A stretch of DNA of 64,000 nt, from NCBI GenBank assembly GCA_030762935.1, contig CM060900.1:113835620-113899619 (forward strand). Reading direction: 5' to 3'. The position numbers were made by a program, and so were the translations under genes. This stretch comes from Hymenopus coronatus. Taxonomy: Eukaryota > Arthropoda > Insecta > Mantodea > Hymenopodidae. Under the pieces are notes generated by a model. That model ran no database searches and was not told the DNA's origin. It was given only the letters and a program-made list of their open reading frames with translations. Positions 32,471 to 44,024 of this stretch are shown piece by piece. The first letter of the stretch is position 1. Each line of letters starts with the position of its first letter.

Positions 32471-33659
32471 TTTCATTTAACCCAGAAGAATTTCCGAATT
32501 ATTTTAGATAACAGCTGTGGTAACAGGTCACACTAAGCTTCAAAACTGCATAAGTTGCATCAGTTGCTAAACATCTCAGCCTTTGCTATTTTTCTTCAAA
32601 GCTAACACTTTCTCTCATTATAATATTTTAATGGATTTATTTTAAGTCGCCTAACTGCAAGGTCTTATAGCGACTTTTAAAACATGTTAGAAACTTTAAT
32701 ACATGGGATAAACATATTTCATCATACACTACATTAGTTGTACAATATTTGAGTTAATTATATTAACATTTCCAAACTAAAATATTAAATAAATTTACAT
32801 ACATTGTACAGTGAGATTACATTGTGAATCAGTTTTACAATAATATATTATACAATTTGGTGCATTTAAAAAACTGTATCAGTCTAAGACATGTACTCGA
32901 ATCCTTCATTGATAGCTTTAGGTTATCTGGAATCTTGAGCTTTTTTTCTGTAAATTTGGTAGCACAGGCACTTCACTTATCTTATTTTCTGATTAAAGGC
33001 GCTAGAATACGAACTAATTCTATAAGGTAATATTATCCATTCTTAGAAAGTTATTTAAATCGAGTGGCTCTAGTTCCTTAATAATCTTTTTTGTGTGTAA
33101 TTTTTTTCTTTGCAACAATCACTTTTTAACTAGGCATTTTCTTTTCCCACAACTTTAGTATCAAGTAACAATAAGGTTAAATCAATTCCGATTTTTTGAT
33201 GATTAGAAAGTGAAGGAGGCATTTTCGTGATTTCACAGCAAAACGAGTAGGTATATACTTAACTATTGTGCCGCCGCTCTGTCTCCGTCCTGACATTTCC
33301 TGATGGTAAGGAAAGAGAGAGGTTTATATCATAATGAACAGCTTTAGCAATACCAGAGCTGTGAATTTCCACAGTAAAGGAAGTTATTCTGGTTCGTTTC
33401 CACAGACATCGGCACTCTACTTTGGTTTCCCGTGACGTTTTAAATAAATATAGTTTGCTGTTGTTGGTAAGAACTTTGCTTCACGCAAATCAAAAACACA
33501 ACACGAAATAAAAATAAGGAAAAGCCAAGGTTTGCAGCAAAGGGTGAAAGCTGTCTCCTAGGAGCAACTAAATGTTTCCTTGTTATGTGCCGGCAAAGGA
33601 TGTTCGACTATGTTACGAATTCTATGCTAGCCGCGCTCGCTGAAGAGCCTAGCTTTGAT
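32471..33659. other. No recognised gene or repeat
   Basis: AT-rich. A plus-strand frame at 32824-33030 has no start or splice context or motif that would support it. Confidence 0.4.
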
Positions 33660-33840
33660 GCTTTGTGGCGCAGTGGAACGTGGGTTCGAGTCCCACCTTG
33701 TTGTGTATATTTATAAATGTATATATGTATTTCCTGTCTGAAGAATGAATGCAGACGGCCACCAGTGGAAGCTTGCATAAACACAAAGAGATAAGTGGTA
33801 TTACGTCACCACTACCGGTGCAGTTCTGCAATACTGGAAT
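33660..33840 (+). repeat. SINE-D copy
   Basis: TTTGTGGCGCAGTGG (A-box-like) joined to AACGTGGGTTCGAGTCCCAC (B box), then TATATTTATAAATGTATATA. It shares this order with 9965-10160. The anticodon arm is deleted. Confidence 0.5.
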
Positions 33841-34719
33841 GCAGCAATTGAGCCTCTTACAGGGGCGGGTTCGAATAAGTCAAAATGCAAACACCGCCAC
33901 GCGTAGTCATATGATCACAAAGTAGAAAATTAATATTCATTAGTAATAAAGAAAACAGCAAGTTTAACCTGTCGTGGATCGTTTAGTTTATTCCTGTTTA
34001 CGTACGCTGTGCTGATGTTTTGATCGTCAGACTGTACTGCACTGTATTTCAGCCTTATCTGACCGCTCTAAACCGTGCCGTGCTACACCAGCAACCTCCC
34101 CAAGCAACTGCATTCTTTCGTCGGACAAGTAGTATGTGTATTTGTAAGTAAACAGAAAATATGGAAAAAATAGGAAAAGAGAAAAAGGATACAGCACCGA
34201 AGCCCGACAAGACTCCTGAAAAGAAGAAAAAAAAAATACCCCACACCAAACTACTCTTTGGTGGAAACCTTAAAAAATGAATAAAAATAAAATACAACAA
34301 ATTATCTTGTATACGGAGCAGATATCTTCAATATGGTTTGTTTTACTCCAGGTAAATTTTTATTATTATTTTTATTTACGGGTGTAATTTACTGCGTTAT
34401 CCTTGTTACAGCATTCTTATAGTTATGGATACAGTTGTAGTTGCTGTTATTGTTAACGTTACAGCTTTCGTTGTTTTCATTTTACGAAGAGATAGCACAT
34501 GTGGAAGGAGTAGGGAGTTGGGTCGCGTAAAATGTTATAGCGGCGTTACTATACCTGAAGCAAAATTCTGGCCGATGGGGTCAGCAGGGTCTCGTAGAGA
34601 CCAGAAAAGATTTTCCCCAGCAAATCGTGCCCAGCAGATTGGCCTGTGTGTAGAGCCTTTAAGGCAGTTGGACAGTCTATGAAGCTGCAAAATTTGTTAT
34701 GATGATAGCCTTTCTCAAG
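33841..34719. other. No recognised gene
   Basis: Includes an A-rich segment at about 34150-34240 and a plus-strand frame at 34425-34682 with no motif. A GT-rich valine-coding start of that frame looks compositional. Confidence 0.35.
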
Positions 34720-34724
34720 TCCTC

Positions 34725-34915
34725 TGGAGCATGGCCTTGCCGCGGCAAACCCATTAGGGATTTGTGTAGGAAAAGCGGCGCGGCGGTGGGTTTCCTCGGG
34801 TTCTCCGATTTCTCCCGCCATCGCATTCCACCGGTGCTCCATCTTCATATCATGTATCATCAGTGTCATCCTTTAGTTTGCCATATCAGTAAAGGCAGAC
34901 GTTAAACACTATAAA
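34725..34915 (+). repeat. SINE-M copy, degraded head
   Basis: GGTGGGTTTCCTCGGGTTCT, CGCCATCGCATTCCACCGGT, CATGTATCATCAGTGTCATC and the tail GGCAGACGTTAAACACTATA are all family sequence. The tRNA-like head is replaced by unrelated GC-rich sequence. Confidence 0.7.
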
Positions 34916-35040
34916 AATCCTCTTGAAGCACACCTCAGTGTTGCAAATGCTTCAGCCTGAAAAACAGTGTAATATTTCACAAGGCTTATACTAAAATTTG
35001 TTCTTGCAGATACGCCATGTGTACCTGACCCCCCTCCCGT

Positions 35041-35333
35041 CACACTCCATGGTGTAATGGTTACCATGCTAGCTTCATATACCCAAGGTCGAGGGTTCAA
35101 ACCCGGCGGAGGACGATAGATTTTTTTTCGGGCGTAAAAATCCTTAGCATGGCTACCTTCGGAAGGGAAGTAAAGCCGTTGGTCCTGCGTCGTAGTTTTA
35201 GGCACGTAAAATAACCTCATGCCTGATAGAAAGGCCTAAGAGCAAAATTAAACGGTCTTTCACGCCCAACATAGAATGGGACGCTGAGAACCACTGCAGT
35301 TAAAGTGCGTCGATAAATAACACGCCATTTACA
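35041..35333 (+). repeat. SINE-Q (tRNA-Gln-like), full copy
   Basis: Head ACTCCATGGTGTAATGGTTA with GAGGGTTCAAACCCGG closely follows tRNA-Gln (CCATGGTGTAATGGTTAGCA...GTTCRAA). The body carries GGCGTAAAAATCCTTAGCAT, CTTCGGAAGGGAAGTAAAGC, AATAACCTCATGCCTGATAG and CTTTCACGCCCAACATAGAA, ending GCGTCGATAAATAACACGCC. Other copies: 32240 (plus), 38235 and 55437 (minus). Confidence 0.8.
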
Positions 35334-35599
35334 TTTTTGTACCTGCCCCAACTATGTCGCTATACGCAATCCGTCTGTGAGCAACACAAGTTGAACACAC
35401 TCTTTATCAGGCGTAAAACTGAAGCCAAAGAAAGTGCTTGTTGTATGTGTGTATGCTATGATTAAGGTGAGAATACGGACGGTGGGGACTCGGCACCGAG
35501 CCAAGGTGGCTACTGTACTTTCGTCCCAAAAGGAGACGCCGCCGGGAGGAAGGAATAAGATGAGGGATACACGAGCGGCCGGAACCAGCAGCGACGGCA
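35334..35599. other. No recognised gene
   Basis: GC-richer stretch between SINE-Q and SINE-F. Minus-strand open frames here are short, lack motifs and probably read through repeat sequence. Confidence 0.35.
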
Positions 35600-36140
35600 C
35601 AGTATGATAGGACCCCTACATTTCCATATTGAAGCATCGCGACAGTCCCTCAGGCAGACCAGTGTCCCCGCTCCACAGAATCCAACCCGCCCTGCCGGAG
35701 GTGGTCCTCATCCCAGCAACCAGCAGAAGTCAGGGGGCAGAAGGCTACGTTGTGCATCCTTTTTTACCTGCCACGTCTCAGCGAGCACCATCACCGACAC
35801 TTCCAACCCTGAAAGAAACCAACGGGAAGAAGGATGAATGAAATGGAAATGAAAACGGCATGAAAGGACAGGAAACTTGGGGGACGAAAGAAGCCTAGCA
35901 GCATTCGCCTGGCAATCGGGGAAGAGCATCCTTTTACCTGCCACGTCTCAGCGAGCACACTCGTCGACACTTCCAAACCTGAAAGACACCAACGGGAAGA
36001 TGGATGAATGAAATAACAATTGAAACGACATGGGGGGACAGGACATTTGGGGGACGAAAGGAAACCTACCCAGCATTTGCCTGGCGACCAGGGAAATCCC
36101 CGAAACATTCGATTGATCAGGTAGGCCGGTCATGGGGATC
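35600..36140 (-). repeat. SINE-F with internally duplicated body
   Basis: Minus-strand SINE-F. The body block (CCTGTCC, CCATGCCGTTT, CATTCATCC, TTCCCGTTGG, TTTCAGG, TTGGAAGTGTC, GCTCGCTGAGACGTGGCAGG) is present twice in a row, at about 35766-35931 and 35932-36100. The GC-rich end at 35600-35765 extends past other copies. Open frames in both directions are by-products. Confidence 0.6.
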
Positions 36141-36705
36141 GAGTCCGCTACTTCCCAATTGCGGGATGAACCTATTACTTTGAAACTTGGTATGTAACAT
36201 GCTTTAGGTTCAATTTAGAGAATAGGTTTTATGGTGTTATAATTAATTCCTCCAAAGGGGGACGTTATTATGGGATAGGTAAACAAGGCTTAGAATAATT
36301 CACTCATTATTGATTTTTGTAAGAAATACTACGCAGTTGCAATTAATAAACATATATTTTACTGGTCAATTTTGTTATTGAAATGTTTTCGATATGTTTA
36401 ATTCTTACGGAGTTACGAAAATTACTTTTTCTTTATTGTTGGCTAACACAAATCAATTGATTGGTAAATCCTTACGATTTCAATGGTAAATAGAGTAGTT
36501 TCTAACGCCTAAAATTTCTTGTCTCTCGTGCTGCTGGTACAAAAGGAAAGAAGGAAAGAAAAAGTAGGGATAAATAGATCAAAGCGCCAGGAAGAAGAGA
36601 GAAAGGTGGAGAATAAGGGAGAATGAGCCGGAGAGAAGAATGCCCACAGCTATACACAATAATCGTCTGCAGCATTGGGTTCTGTGTTTTTAACTGCATG
36701 CAGTA
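36141..36705. other. No recognised gene
   Basis: AT-rich, with an A/G-rich run at 36540-36640 that opens frames on the minus strand by composition. Confidence 0.4.
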
Positions 36706-37079
36706 CAACACCATTGTGATAATGATGAACACACTTGAGTAATTACACAAAGTCATATGTTCTGAGGTAACAGTCCTATTAAGCTTAAGGAAAAGTAGAC
36801 ATCGACTTTCAGATGTCAATGAGGTCGTGTGTCAGTTTCTTTCTGTTTAGTCTTCCTGATGCAGAAGTGGTAGGTAGTTGAGCTGCAACATCATTGTGAT
36901 AATGATGAACACACTTGAGTAATTACACAAAGTCATATGTTCTGACGTAACAGTCCTATTAAGCTTAGGGAAAAGTAGACATCGACTTTCAGATGTCAAT
37001 GAGGTCGTGTGTCAGTTTCTTTCTGTTTAGTCTTCCTGATGCAGAAGTGGTAGGTAGTTGAGCTGCAACATCATTGAGC
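36706..37079. repeat. 180-bp tandem duplication
   Basis: Two consecutive 180-bp units offset by exactly 180 bases (for example CATTGTGATAATGATGAACA ends at 36731 and 36911). They differ at only a few positions within the shared span, and a third partial start (AGCTGCAACATCATTGAG) follows at 37061. There is no coding content. Confidence 0.9.
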
Positions 37080-37224
37080 AGGTCCCCCTATAAATGATAA
37101 GGGTGTTTATGACAATTTGTGTAATATTAATTCTACAGTGTGTACGTTGTGGAAGTTGTCGTTGTTGAAGTACCACAAATTCAGCATAATTTTACCTCTT
37201 TTTATTGCTTTACTTATTACGTGC

Positions 37225-37660
37225 ATAAATACTCATAGGGGAAGTATTGTACACACCCAAAAATTCCGTGTCTATATTTCACGGGAAACATATTTTCAGG
37301 ACACCTGAACTTCCCTCAAAGGAAATTTTAGAAAAAAATCTATATACATGTGTCTGTGAACAGCATAACTCATAAAATTTCGAAAACATTGATGTTCTCT
37401 AAAATGGCGCTAACAAGCCTGATTAAATGCCATATGTGTAATATACTTTCATAACAAATTAAATGTGTACTTGTATCTTGAAGTTCCTGGAAATAACTTG
37501 TAACTGTTTACTCTGATGTGTTTTTGCATAATTATTGGTAAACCACAAGAGATGGATAAATTCTTACTACAGAAAGATTGTATCTCTATCTTGCTAGAGA
37601 ATACTATCTATATCAAATAAATATTTTGAGCATTTAAACCATTTCGGAGGTATTTCTGGG
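37225..37660 (+). repeat. DR1 dispersed repeat, diverged copy
   Basis: Order of landmarks as in DR1: ACACCCAAAAATTCCGTGTC, TTCACGGGAAACATATTTTC, GTGAACAGCATAACTCATAA, AAAATGGCGCTAACAAGCCT and TTGGTAAACCACAAGAGATG. It is more diverged than the copies at 40165 and 44025. Confidence 0.55.
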
Positions 37661-37874
37661 TATTCGTTTGAATTCTCAAAAACAGATGGGAAGTAGTTAT
37701 TTGTTCTCTGGGGGAATATGCTAACACGTTTCTCTTTGTAATTTGGCAGTGCTTGTGACCAGGATTCGAGTGCGGAATCTGCTTGTATCTGCTTGTATCT
37801 GTGAATCTGATCATTTGGAAATCAGTATAAACCGACTAGAAGGGACAAAACTCAGATTCGGAATGATTAAAGTT

Positions 37875-38110
37875 GCGCCGCAGTAGCGCATGCGACTCGC
37901 ATTAGACAGGTCCCGGGTTCGATTCCCGACAGCCCCCAATGGCTTTCTCTGGAGTTTACAGGTCCTCAGACGAACACTATAGTGGTTTCTCTTATCTCTC
38001 AAATTTCCTTCCCCTCCTGCTGTTCCACTTATCATTTGACTCATCCTTCACCCCGTTTGGTCTGTTTCAAGATTGAAAGTGTCGGCGAATATGTTTCGGT
38101 ACAGGGTGGC
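37875..38110 (+). repeat. SINE-F copy with tRNA-like head
   Basis: Head GCGCCGCAGTAGCGCATGCG with B box GGGTTCGATTCCC, then TGGCTTTCTCTGGAGTTTAC, TCAAATTTCCTTCCCCTCCT, GACTCATCCTTCACCCC and AGATTGAAAGTGTCGGCG. It supplies the head missing from the copy at 780. Confidence 0.6.
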
Positions 38111-38234
38111 AAGGAAAAAGGACACTCTCTAAGGAAATTTATCTGTCCCTTGCTCTTCGGCTGGTTGTCGGGGTATGCTCAATCTCACAATCGGAAAAAT
38201 TGTATTGAGTTTAAATATGGATTCTTAAATGGTG

Positions 38235-38475
38235 TGGTTCAGCGTTCCATTCTCTATTGAGCGTGAAAGACCGGTTAATTTTGCTCAGAGGCCCATTTAT
38301 CAGACTTGAGGTTCTTTTGTGTAAATCAACGACACGAGACCAACTTCCCTTCCGAAGGAATCCACGCTAAGAATTTTTAAGCCCGAAAAAAGCCATCGAC
38401 CCTACACCAGATTTGAACCCACGATTTTGGGAACTAGAGGCTTGAATGCTACCCCTAGATCACGGTGGACGACGG
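38235..38475 (-). repeat. SINE-Q copy
   Basis: Minus-strand copy: on the plus strand GAGCGTGAAAGACCGGTTAA, GACTTGAGGTTCTTTTGTGT, CTTCCCTTCCGAAGGAATCC and a head ending GATCACGGTGGACG. The head differs from the 35041 copy in the anticodon region. Confidence 0.7.
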
Positions 38476-38599
38476 ATCGGAGGTTAGCTCTTAAATAATA
38501 ATAATTATAATTAAAATAATAGTGCATATTTTAAGTATTGCATGGTGAAGCATTGTAACATACTATTGATATGTTCATCAGAAATAATGGACAACTTTT

Positions 38600-38601
<2 letters not shown>

Positions 38602-38656
<55 letters not shown>
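38602..38656. repeat. (AT)n microsatellite
   Basis: Pure AT dinucleotide run of about 55 bp. Confidence 0.95.
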
Positions 38657-38659
<3 letters not shown>

Positions 38660-39119
38660 GTTGATAAAATTTAAGGGATTGATGCTGGGGTATGATCATG
38701 ATCAGCCTATCAGTTTGTGAGGAAAATACACCAGGAAAAGATAATACGTGCATTTTCATATGATAATATTAAAACTTACAATTCTAAGGAAACACGCTTT
38801 GTTTCATATATTCACCAGCCCAGAAATGCTTAGATAACAAGCAAAACTTGATTCCGTTAGTATGTGATTTTACCCAGCACGTGCTTCTGGCGAATTTATT
38901 ACGGACATTCACACGAATTTTCGACTTAATATGATTAAATTCTATATGATTGTGGGAAGTGCAAAGTGCATAGTTTGCAAAGAGAAGGCCATCTCATATT
39001 TCATATTTCTGTTAAGCAGTGCAGCACATGTATTGCACACTATTTTTGCACGATCGACTTTTATTATTTGAAATAATTATTAACTTAATAAGCATTGTAA
39101 TTAACAAGATAGGAGGTGC
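38657..39119. other. No recognised gene or repeat
   Basis: AT-rich sequence with no supported feature. Confidence 0.4.
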
Positions 39120-39280
39120 CGATTTCCTTTCCTGGCGACCATTCATTCTAACCATGGGTTCCTCATGGTTGTCTCTGGTTGGTAGGCGAATCTGTGTTGG
39201 TTAATTTTCGACCACGACTTTCCTGTCCATTCCTATGTTTCAGGGTTGAAGGACCAGGCGATGGTCTTCGGTGCGTTGCG
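39120..39280 (+). repeat. SINE-F body fragment
   Basis: CCTTTCCTGGCGACCATTCA, CTGGTTGGTAGGCGAATCTG, CTTTCCTGTCCATTCCTATG and TTTCAGGGTTGAAGG follow the SINE-F body order without the head. Confidence 0.5.
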
Positions 39281-39290
39281 GCTGACCGAT

Positions 39291-39336
39291 TTTTGTTGTT
39301 GTTGTAGTGTTTAACGCCCGCTTTAACTACTTATGG
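39291..39336 (-). repeat. SINE-M tail-only insertion with target duplication
   Basis: A 46-bp insert that reads on the minus strand CCATAAGTAGTTAAAGCGGG followed by CGTTAAACACTAC and CAA repeats: only the 3' tail of SINE-M. It is bounded by an exact 11-bp duplication GGCTGACCGAT at 39280-39290 and 39337-39347, which proves it arrived as a retroposition event. Confidence 0.85.
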
Positions 39337-39399
39337 GGCTGACCGATGATGGTGTGCTACATGTGTATTTCTCCCTGGCGTCTGCTGACAGGATCCGCC

Positions 39400-40150
39400 C
39401 TCTGTGAACGCTTAAATTGATGCATCTGTTAAATATGGAAAATTCACAGTAGGTACAATATTCTGTTGAAATATATACCAGTTATTATACACAATAATAA
39501 TATTTCTGCCATGTATCGACATTCTAGTTTGCATGGCCATTTAAAGTATACTTTTTTACTGTCTAAATACATTGCTTCAATAAAAACTGAGCCACGTGAC
39601 GAATTTTAAAAGATATTCACATTAAACTTTTAACTTTTACAGTAAATGGGTATAAAATTAGATATATCATTTCCGATGCTTTATATTAACCCTAATTTTA
39701 TTATAAACATTAATGCATGTCGTACTTTTTAAAGAGTAATAATTTATTTCTGAAAATTGGAGTTTTATTCCGAAAAAGTAATATTGCCACTTTCTTTGAT
39801 TTGCCTTTTACATGCACAATAACAATTTTGAAACACATTAGTGTAACATTGCATCATGTGGAGCATTTCAGGTATGCAAAAGTGTTGGAAAAAATGTTGA
39901 TTAACTGTTTCTTCCACACGAGCCATGTATAGGACAGGAGTTGGATAGGCAGAGTCCGACTGAAAAATTCAATGTCATAGGCGAGATTTGAACTATGGAA
40001 CACCTGGTCTCCAGCTGGTTACTCTGGCTACTGAGCTACCAAGGTAATATTTGTAAAAGGGTTTGAGAGAAAATAAGGTTTAAAGTTGACCGTGTCCATT
40101 GATAAGCATGCGCTTGCCCATTTCTAGCTTCGTCAATTGGTAGTCAAAGT
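39400..40150 (-). repeat. DR2 dispersed repeat, interrupted
   Basis: Minus-strand DR2 copy with CTGAAAATTGGAGTTTTATT, GCATCATGTGGAGCATTTCA, GAGAAAATAAGGTTTAAAGT and CCATTGATAAGCATGCGC on the plus strand. A tRNA-like fragment at 39924-40046 splits it. Confidence 0.6.
39924..40046 (-). repeat. tRNA-like retroposon fragment (SINE-H) inside DR2
   Basis: Minus strand: ACCTTGGTAGCTCAGTAGCC (A box), GGTGTTCCATAGTTCAAATC (B box) and the tail GCCTATCCAACTCCTGTCCT. The tail recurs near 22905-22945. Confidence 0.55.
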
Positions 40151-40164
40151 ACATAAAAAGACAT

Positions 40165-41035
40165 ATTTTATTGCTTTCTCTGGCAAGTAGTTACATACAA
40201 TGTACATAGTAGCCAGAGAAGATGTTGCATTCCGCCCAAAAATTCGAAGTCGAGATTTCACAGCAAATATATGTTTTGAGGTCCCCTGAGTCGGCAAAAG
40301 TTTTAGAAAAAGGTCCCTCCCTGTGTGTGTGTGCTTGTGCGTGTGTGTCTGTGGAGAGTACAGCTAAAACGAAAAGACCGTTAACAACCAAACTTGGTAT
40401 TTATATTTAAGGATGCGACATGAAGACTTTAAAAAAATCCCCCCTACTCTTTACATGGAAACATTTTTGAAAATATTGTTTTTCCTAAAATGACTCTAAC
40501 GATTTTGATTAAAATGCCATATATTAAAGATATTTACATTATAAGTCAAATTTATATTCTGAATTTCCTGGGAATAGCATCTGAAGACCTTTTTATTCTG
40601 GATGAGTTTTTTCAGAATTTGATATAGTGGCTAAACCATAAGTCATAGACAAAAACTTGGTACATAAAAAATGTAGATCTGTTAAACCCCATAATTTATG
40701 TCATATACCTTTTTCTTGTAGAGTTGATCGTTTTTGAGATATTCCTTGTCTTTGGTTTCTGTTTTAAAGTACCTAACTTTCTCAATCGAGACCATGCAAA
40801 GCGAACAGAACCTCAAGAGTTTCATAGCGCGACCATTTTTAAAAGATTTGACTATCGCTTTAGTATAATGTATTGCTTTATTCCCCTTCTACTTACAATG
40901 AAGCAAGTATTAAGACCAATATTGCTAATGTTTATGTCTATTAGCATGCTGTAGATAAAAGTATAGTCTTTTGTAGGAATAGTTTAGATTTGGAACAGCT
41001 AGAGAAAGTTATGTGAATGGAACACATTAGATTTT
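40165..41035 (+). repeat. DR1 dispersed repeat, near-full copy
   Basis: Starts with CTTTCTCTGGCAAG...GTACATAGTAGCCAGAGAAG, a dyad of ctctggc/gccagag, then AAAATTCGAAGTCGAGATTT, GAGGTCCCCTGAGTC, a GT tract (40322-40347), CTGAATTTCCTGGGAATAGC, GACTATCGCTTTAGTATAAT and GTCATGTGAATGGAACACAT. It is followed directly by a DR2-like scrap. Confidence 0.65.
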
Positions 41036-41700
41036 TTAAAGTTTATAATTCATATTGTCTTACTATGATTATTTCGTTCATGACACGTGATCATAGGAAG
41101 TGGCCAATCCAGTAAATTGGCGCGTAAAATTCCAACCAATCGGAACTCATTATCTCTGCATTTAATTATTTTTATCACACCCACATGCAATTATTTTTCT
41201 AAATTTATCGCACCCACTGCATTTGTTTTCTCTTTGAATGTCACTGTGCAGTGATATTCCCGTACACAATGGCGGAAGTTCCGATAGACGTATTAATTGC
41301 AACTATGCATTAGTAAGCCAAAATAATAGAATGTAGCAATACAAAAAGGCCTGAATTTATTTTACGCCACAATAATATATTTTAGCAATACAAAGAAATC
41401 TGAAATTTATGATATGTACATCAAGATGCACTGATTTCGGTGCAAATATGCGCCAAGACAAATGGGATTTTAGGAATATTATTCTTTGTGTCCATATGGG
41501 CTAATCACTGTTATTTTATTCACGAAATACTCTTATTAAATGCAACTCGAGCTACAAGCTTTCTCTAGATAAACTCGCGAGCAACAAGTTGTAATTCGAT
41601 AAAAGTTGGAGCTCTCGTTATATTACTTATAATAAAAGTATTTTGTTAATGTTCCACAATTTTGATCAAATTTCACAATGCATCGCCTTAAGAGACTCCA
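41036..41700 (-). repeat. Interrupted DR2 scrap
   Basis: Pieces at 41036-41080 (AAAGTTTATAATTCATATTG) and 41620-41700 (AATGTTCCACAATTTTGATC, CAATGCATCGCCTTAAGAG) match one end of DR2 and bracket about 540 bp of unassigned AT-rich sequence. The intervening piece may be an insertion. Confidence 0.4.
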
Positions 41701-42676
41701 GGGGTCTCGGGCTTGTGACCAAGCTTGAAGGGGGTGGGATATTATTCATATGGAATCGTTAGGGACCACGTCCATCCTTGCGCAATGGTCTCCCGGATGT
41801 GGTTGCCCTTCGAGTTTCTCCCCTCTTCCATCCCACACAGCGATCGCGATCGTAGCACAAATGGCCACATTGGTCTACGTGAGGTGCTCTGCCCGGTTTC
41901 AGAGACCCTTCCATGGTATGTAGGTCCCTTTGCATAGCTTTACCTATCGTCACTTTGAATGCAATGCTCCTAATTCACCAGCAGTAACAAATACGGGGGC
42001 GTAGTAAGATATAATATAGGCTTTGAGCCAATTGCTTGATGATTGATAAGGTTGTTCTAAAAAATAAATAAATAAATAAGTCGAACGATAACAGAGATGC
42101 TATATTTCAAGAGTAATTTGAAGTCGAAGTGATTATAAAGACGCGGAAGTTGAGGAGGTATTAAAAGTAGATGCGCCTCATTTATTCCCGAAAAATAGGG
42201 AATAAAGTATTAACTATTCATTCAACTTTAATTCCAGATGAGTATTCAGTAATGCTTGAAAAAACATAGTGATTATGTATTAGGTGGTCATTGTCTGTCA
42301 TTTATTAAGTGTTGATTATTAGAAATATGTAGATTAAAGCTTCAAGGGTATTTTATTTCCAACTTAGTGTCAGTGTATTGTATGTTATTAGCTTATTACA
42401 GAAACAAAATGTATGCTGTTAGCTATCTGTTTCTTTAGAAATGAGTTCAAGCGTTGGAATTCTAAGTTTCCTTCCGCGTAAATATCTATAATCGGGAAGA
42501 CGCAAAAAATACAAGATCGTGTAAAAACTGTTTTGGTTGCTATGTGTACTTGTATAACCAGCTTTCTTTCAATTCATCATAGAAACAGCATTTCATTTTT
42601 CCACATTTATATGCCATCTTTAGCATCTTAGGTTTTATTGGCGGCTTTGTCTTTGGAAATTTATTTTTCTTTCTAG
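41701..42676. other. No recognised gene
   Basis: A GC-richer patch at 41700-41940 opens frames on both strands without motifs; the rest is AT-rich. Confidence 0.4.
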
Positions 42677-42860
42677 TTTAACGTCCTTTAAGCTGGTAGG
42701 TCATATCGGAAGATAAATGAAATGATGCTCAAATTAGCTTGGGGTACACAGAGTTTAGAATTACTCGACATTCGTATTCTCAGATAAAGAAAACCCCGGA
42801 AAAAGGTCTTATCCGAGTAAATCACCCTAACCAGGAGATTCGAACTTGGACTTTGGAACT
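42677..42860 (-). repeat. SINE-V copy, head damaged
   Basis: Minus-strand copy: on the plus strand TAGTTTAACGTCCTTTAAGC (tail), TAGGTCATATCGGAAGATAA, AATGATGCTCAAATTAGC, TTATCCGAGTAAATCACCCT and GAGATTCGAACTTGG (degraded B box). Confidence 0.7.
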
Positions 42861-43867
42861 ATTATTCATCGGCAATGAAGATCGCTCATTTACTATTGGG
42901 TATCTTTGGGTTTGTTTATATGGATTTTCTTTCTGAACATAAAATTCATACCCCTTTCATACTTTTCCTCATACTTCCGGACTAGCTGAGAATCGAACCC
43001 AAGTCCTCTAGACATGGAAGCTAGCATGCTTACCAACAGAACACAGAAGCTATTTCATTTATAGCTGAATAAAATGTTAATGTGTAACATTTAAATACAA
43101 GTACGGTGTTAGTTGCGTTCCATTAGATATCTAATCAAGTAATATGCAGGAACATCAGTTCACTTTCTGATTGAGGGGAACCAAGATCGGCTGAGGGAGT
43201 TTCCCGAATTTTCAGGTGAATTTTGACACATGTATCCTAAAAGTAAATTTTTTTCTTAAATATGAAACATTTGTATTGAAATCGCAGTTATAATTTATAT
43301 TTTGGTGGAGTAATGATAACCAGAAGCGTAATTATTTTTCTTAATTTGGGAGCATTTTATCCCCCTGACCCCTCAAATGACGTCCCTGGATGTAAAGAAT
43401 AATAAAATATAACATATATTATAATATTAAACATAACAAACAACTGAATAAGCACAATAGGGATTTCTGCAATAATGGTTAATAGAAATGGTATTTTTGT
43501 TCAAAAAGAAATTATAATGTTCGGGAGAGCAGTAAACAGGCGATGTACACTATAGGAATAAGCGCTCGCGAAATCTAGTAATCCTAGGTCAGCCTATGTA
43601 TTATCAGCAGAAACGGTAGCGTCAACTTGATAATGAACAGAACGAGACTGCAGTGCATATCAAAACATAAGAATAATAAGGGAAAGTGGTCATTCATCAG
43701 GTAGACGGGGAGGAGGGTCCTGGCGGCGGCAGACTGAGCGACATATGGGGACCAGACGGTCCACTGTAACAAACCCATCCTTAACTCCAACACCTTGCCT
43801 TCCTGTCTTGCCGGTCGGGATCTTTGTTTGTTACCTGCTGGAGGTCTGTAACGTCAGCCTACTGCAG
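42861..43867. other. No recognised gene
   Basis: AT-rich. A tRNA-like string on the minus strand near 42985-43045 (GAGAATCGAACCCAAGTCC on the plus strand, a B-box complement) may be another truncated retroposon. Confidence 0.35.
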
Positions 43868-43915
43868 GTGAATTGGATCAAATGTTACGACTGTAAAGCC
43901 AATAAAGATCGTGCG
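43868..43915 (+). CDS. Candidate internal exon, Ly6/uPAR-like N-terminus (tentative)
   Basis: A 48-bp stretch encodes VNWIKCYDCKANKDRA between an acceptor-like AG (43866-43867, preceded by a CTGTAAC branch-like string) and a GTATGT donor at 43916. The pattern I-K-C-Y-x-C-x-x-x-x-D is the N-terminal signature of many arthropod Ly6/uPAR three-finger proteins, where the following cysteine-rich loops come from later exons. If no splice is used, the frame reads nine more residues and stops at 43948. The motif is short, so a chance match or a pseudogene remnant is possible. A full Ly6 domain was not found. Confidence 0.3.
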
Positions 43916-43988
43916 GTATGTAATGTTAGTCCAACCCTGATAGGATGACTCTCGTCCTCTGCTCTGCAAACCTTTTGGACATACTCTG

Positions 43989-44013
43989 TTTTTTTTTTTT
44001 TTTTTTTTTTTTT
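43989..44013. repeat. Poly-T tract
   Basis: About 25 thymines immediately before a DR1 copy. It may be the A-tail of an unrecognised minus-strand retroposon. Confidence 0.9.
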
Positions 44014-44024
44014 GTTTTGTTTTA

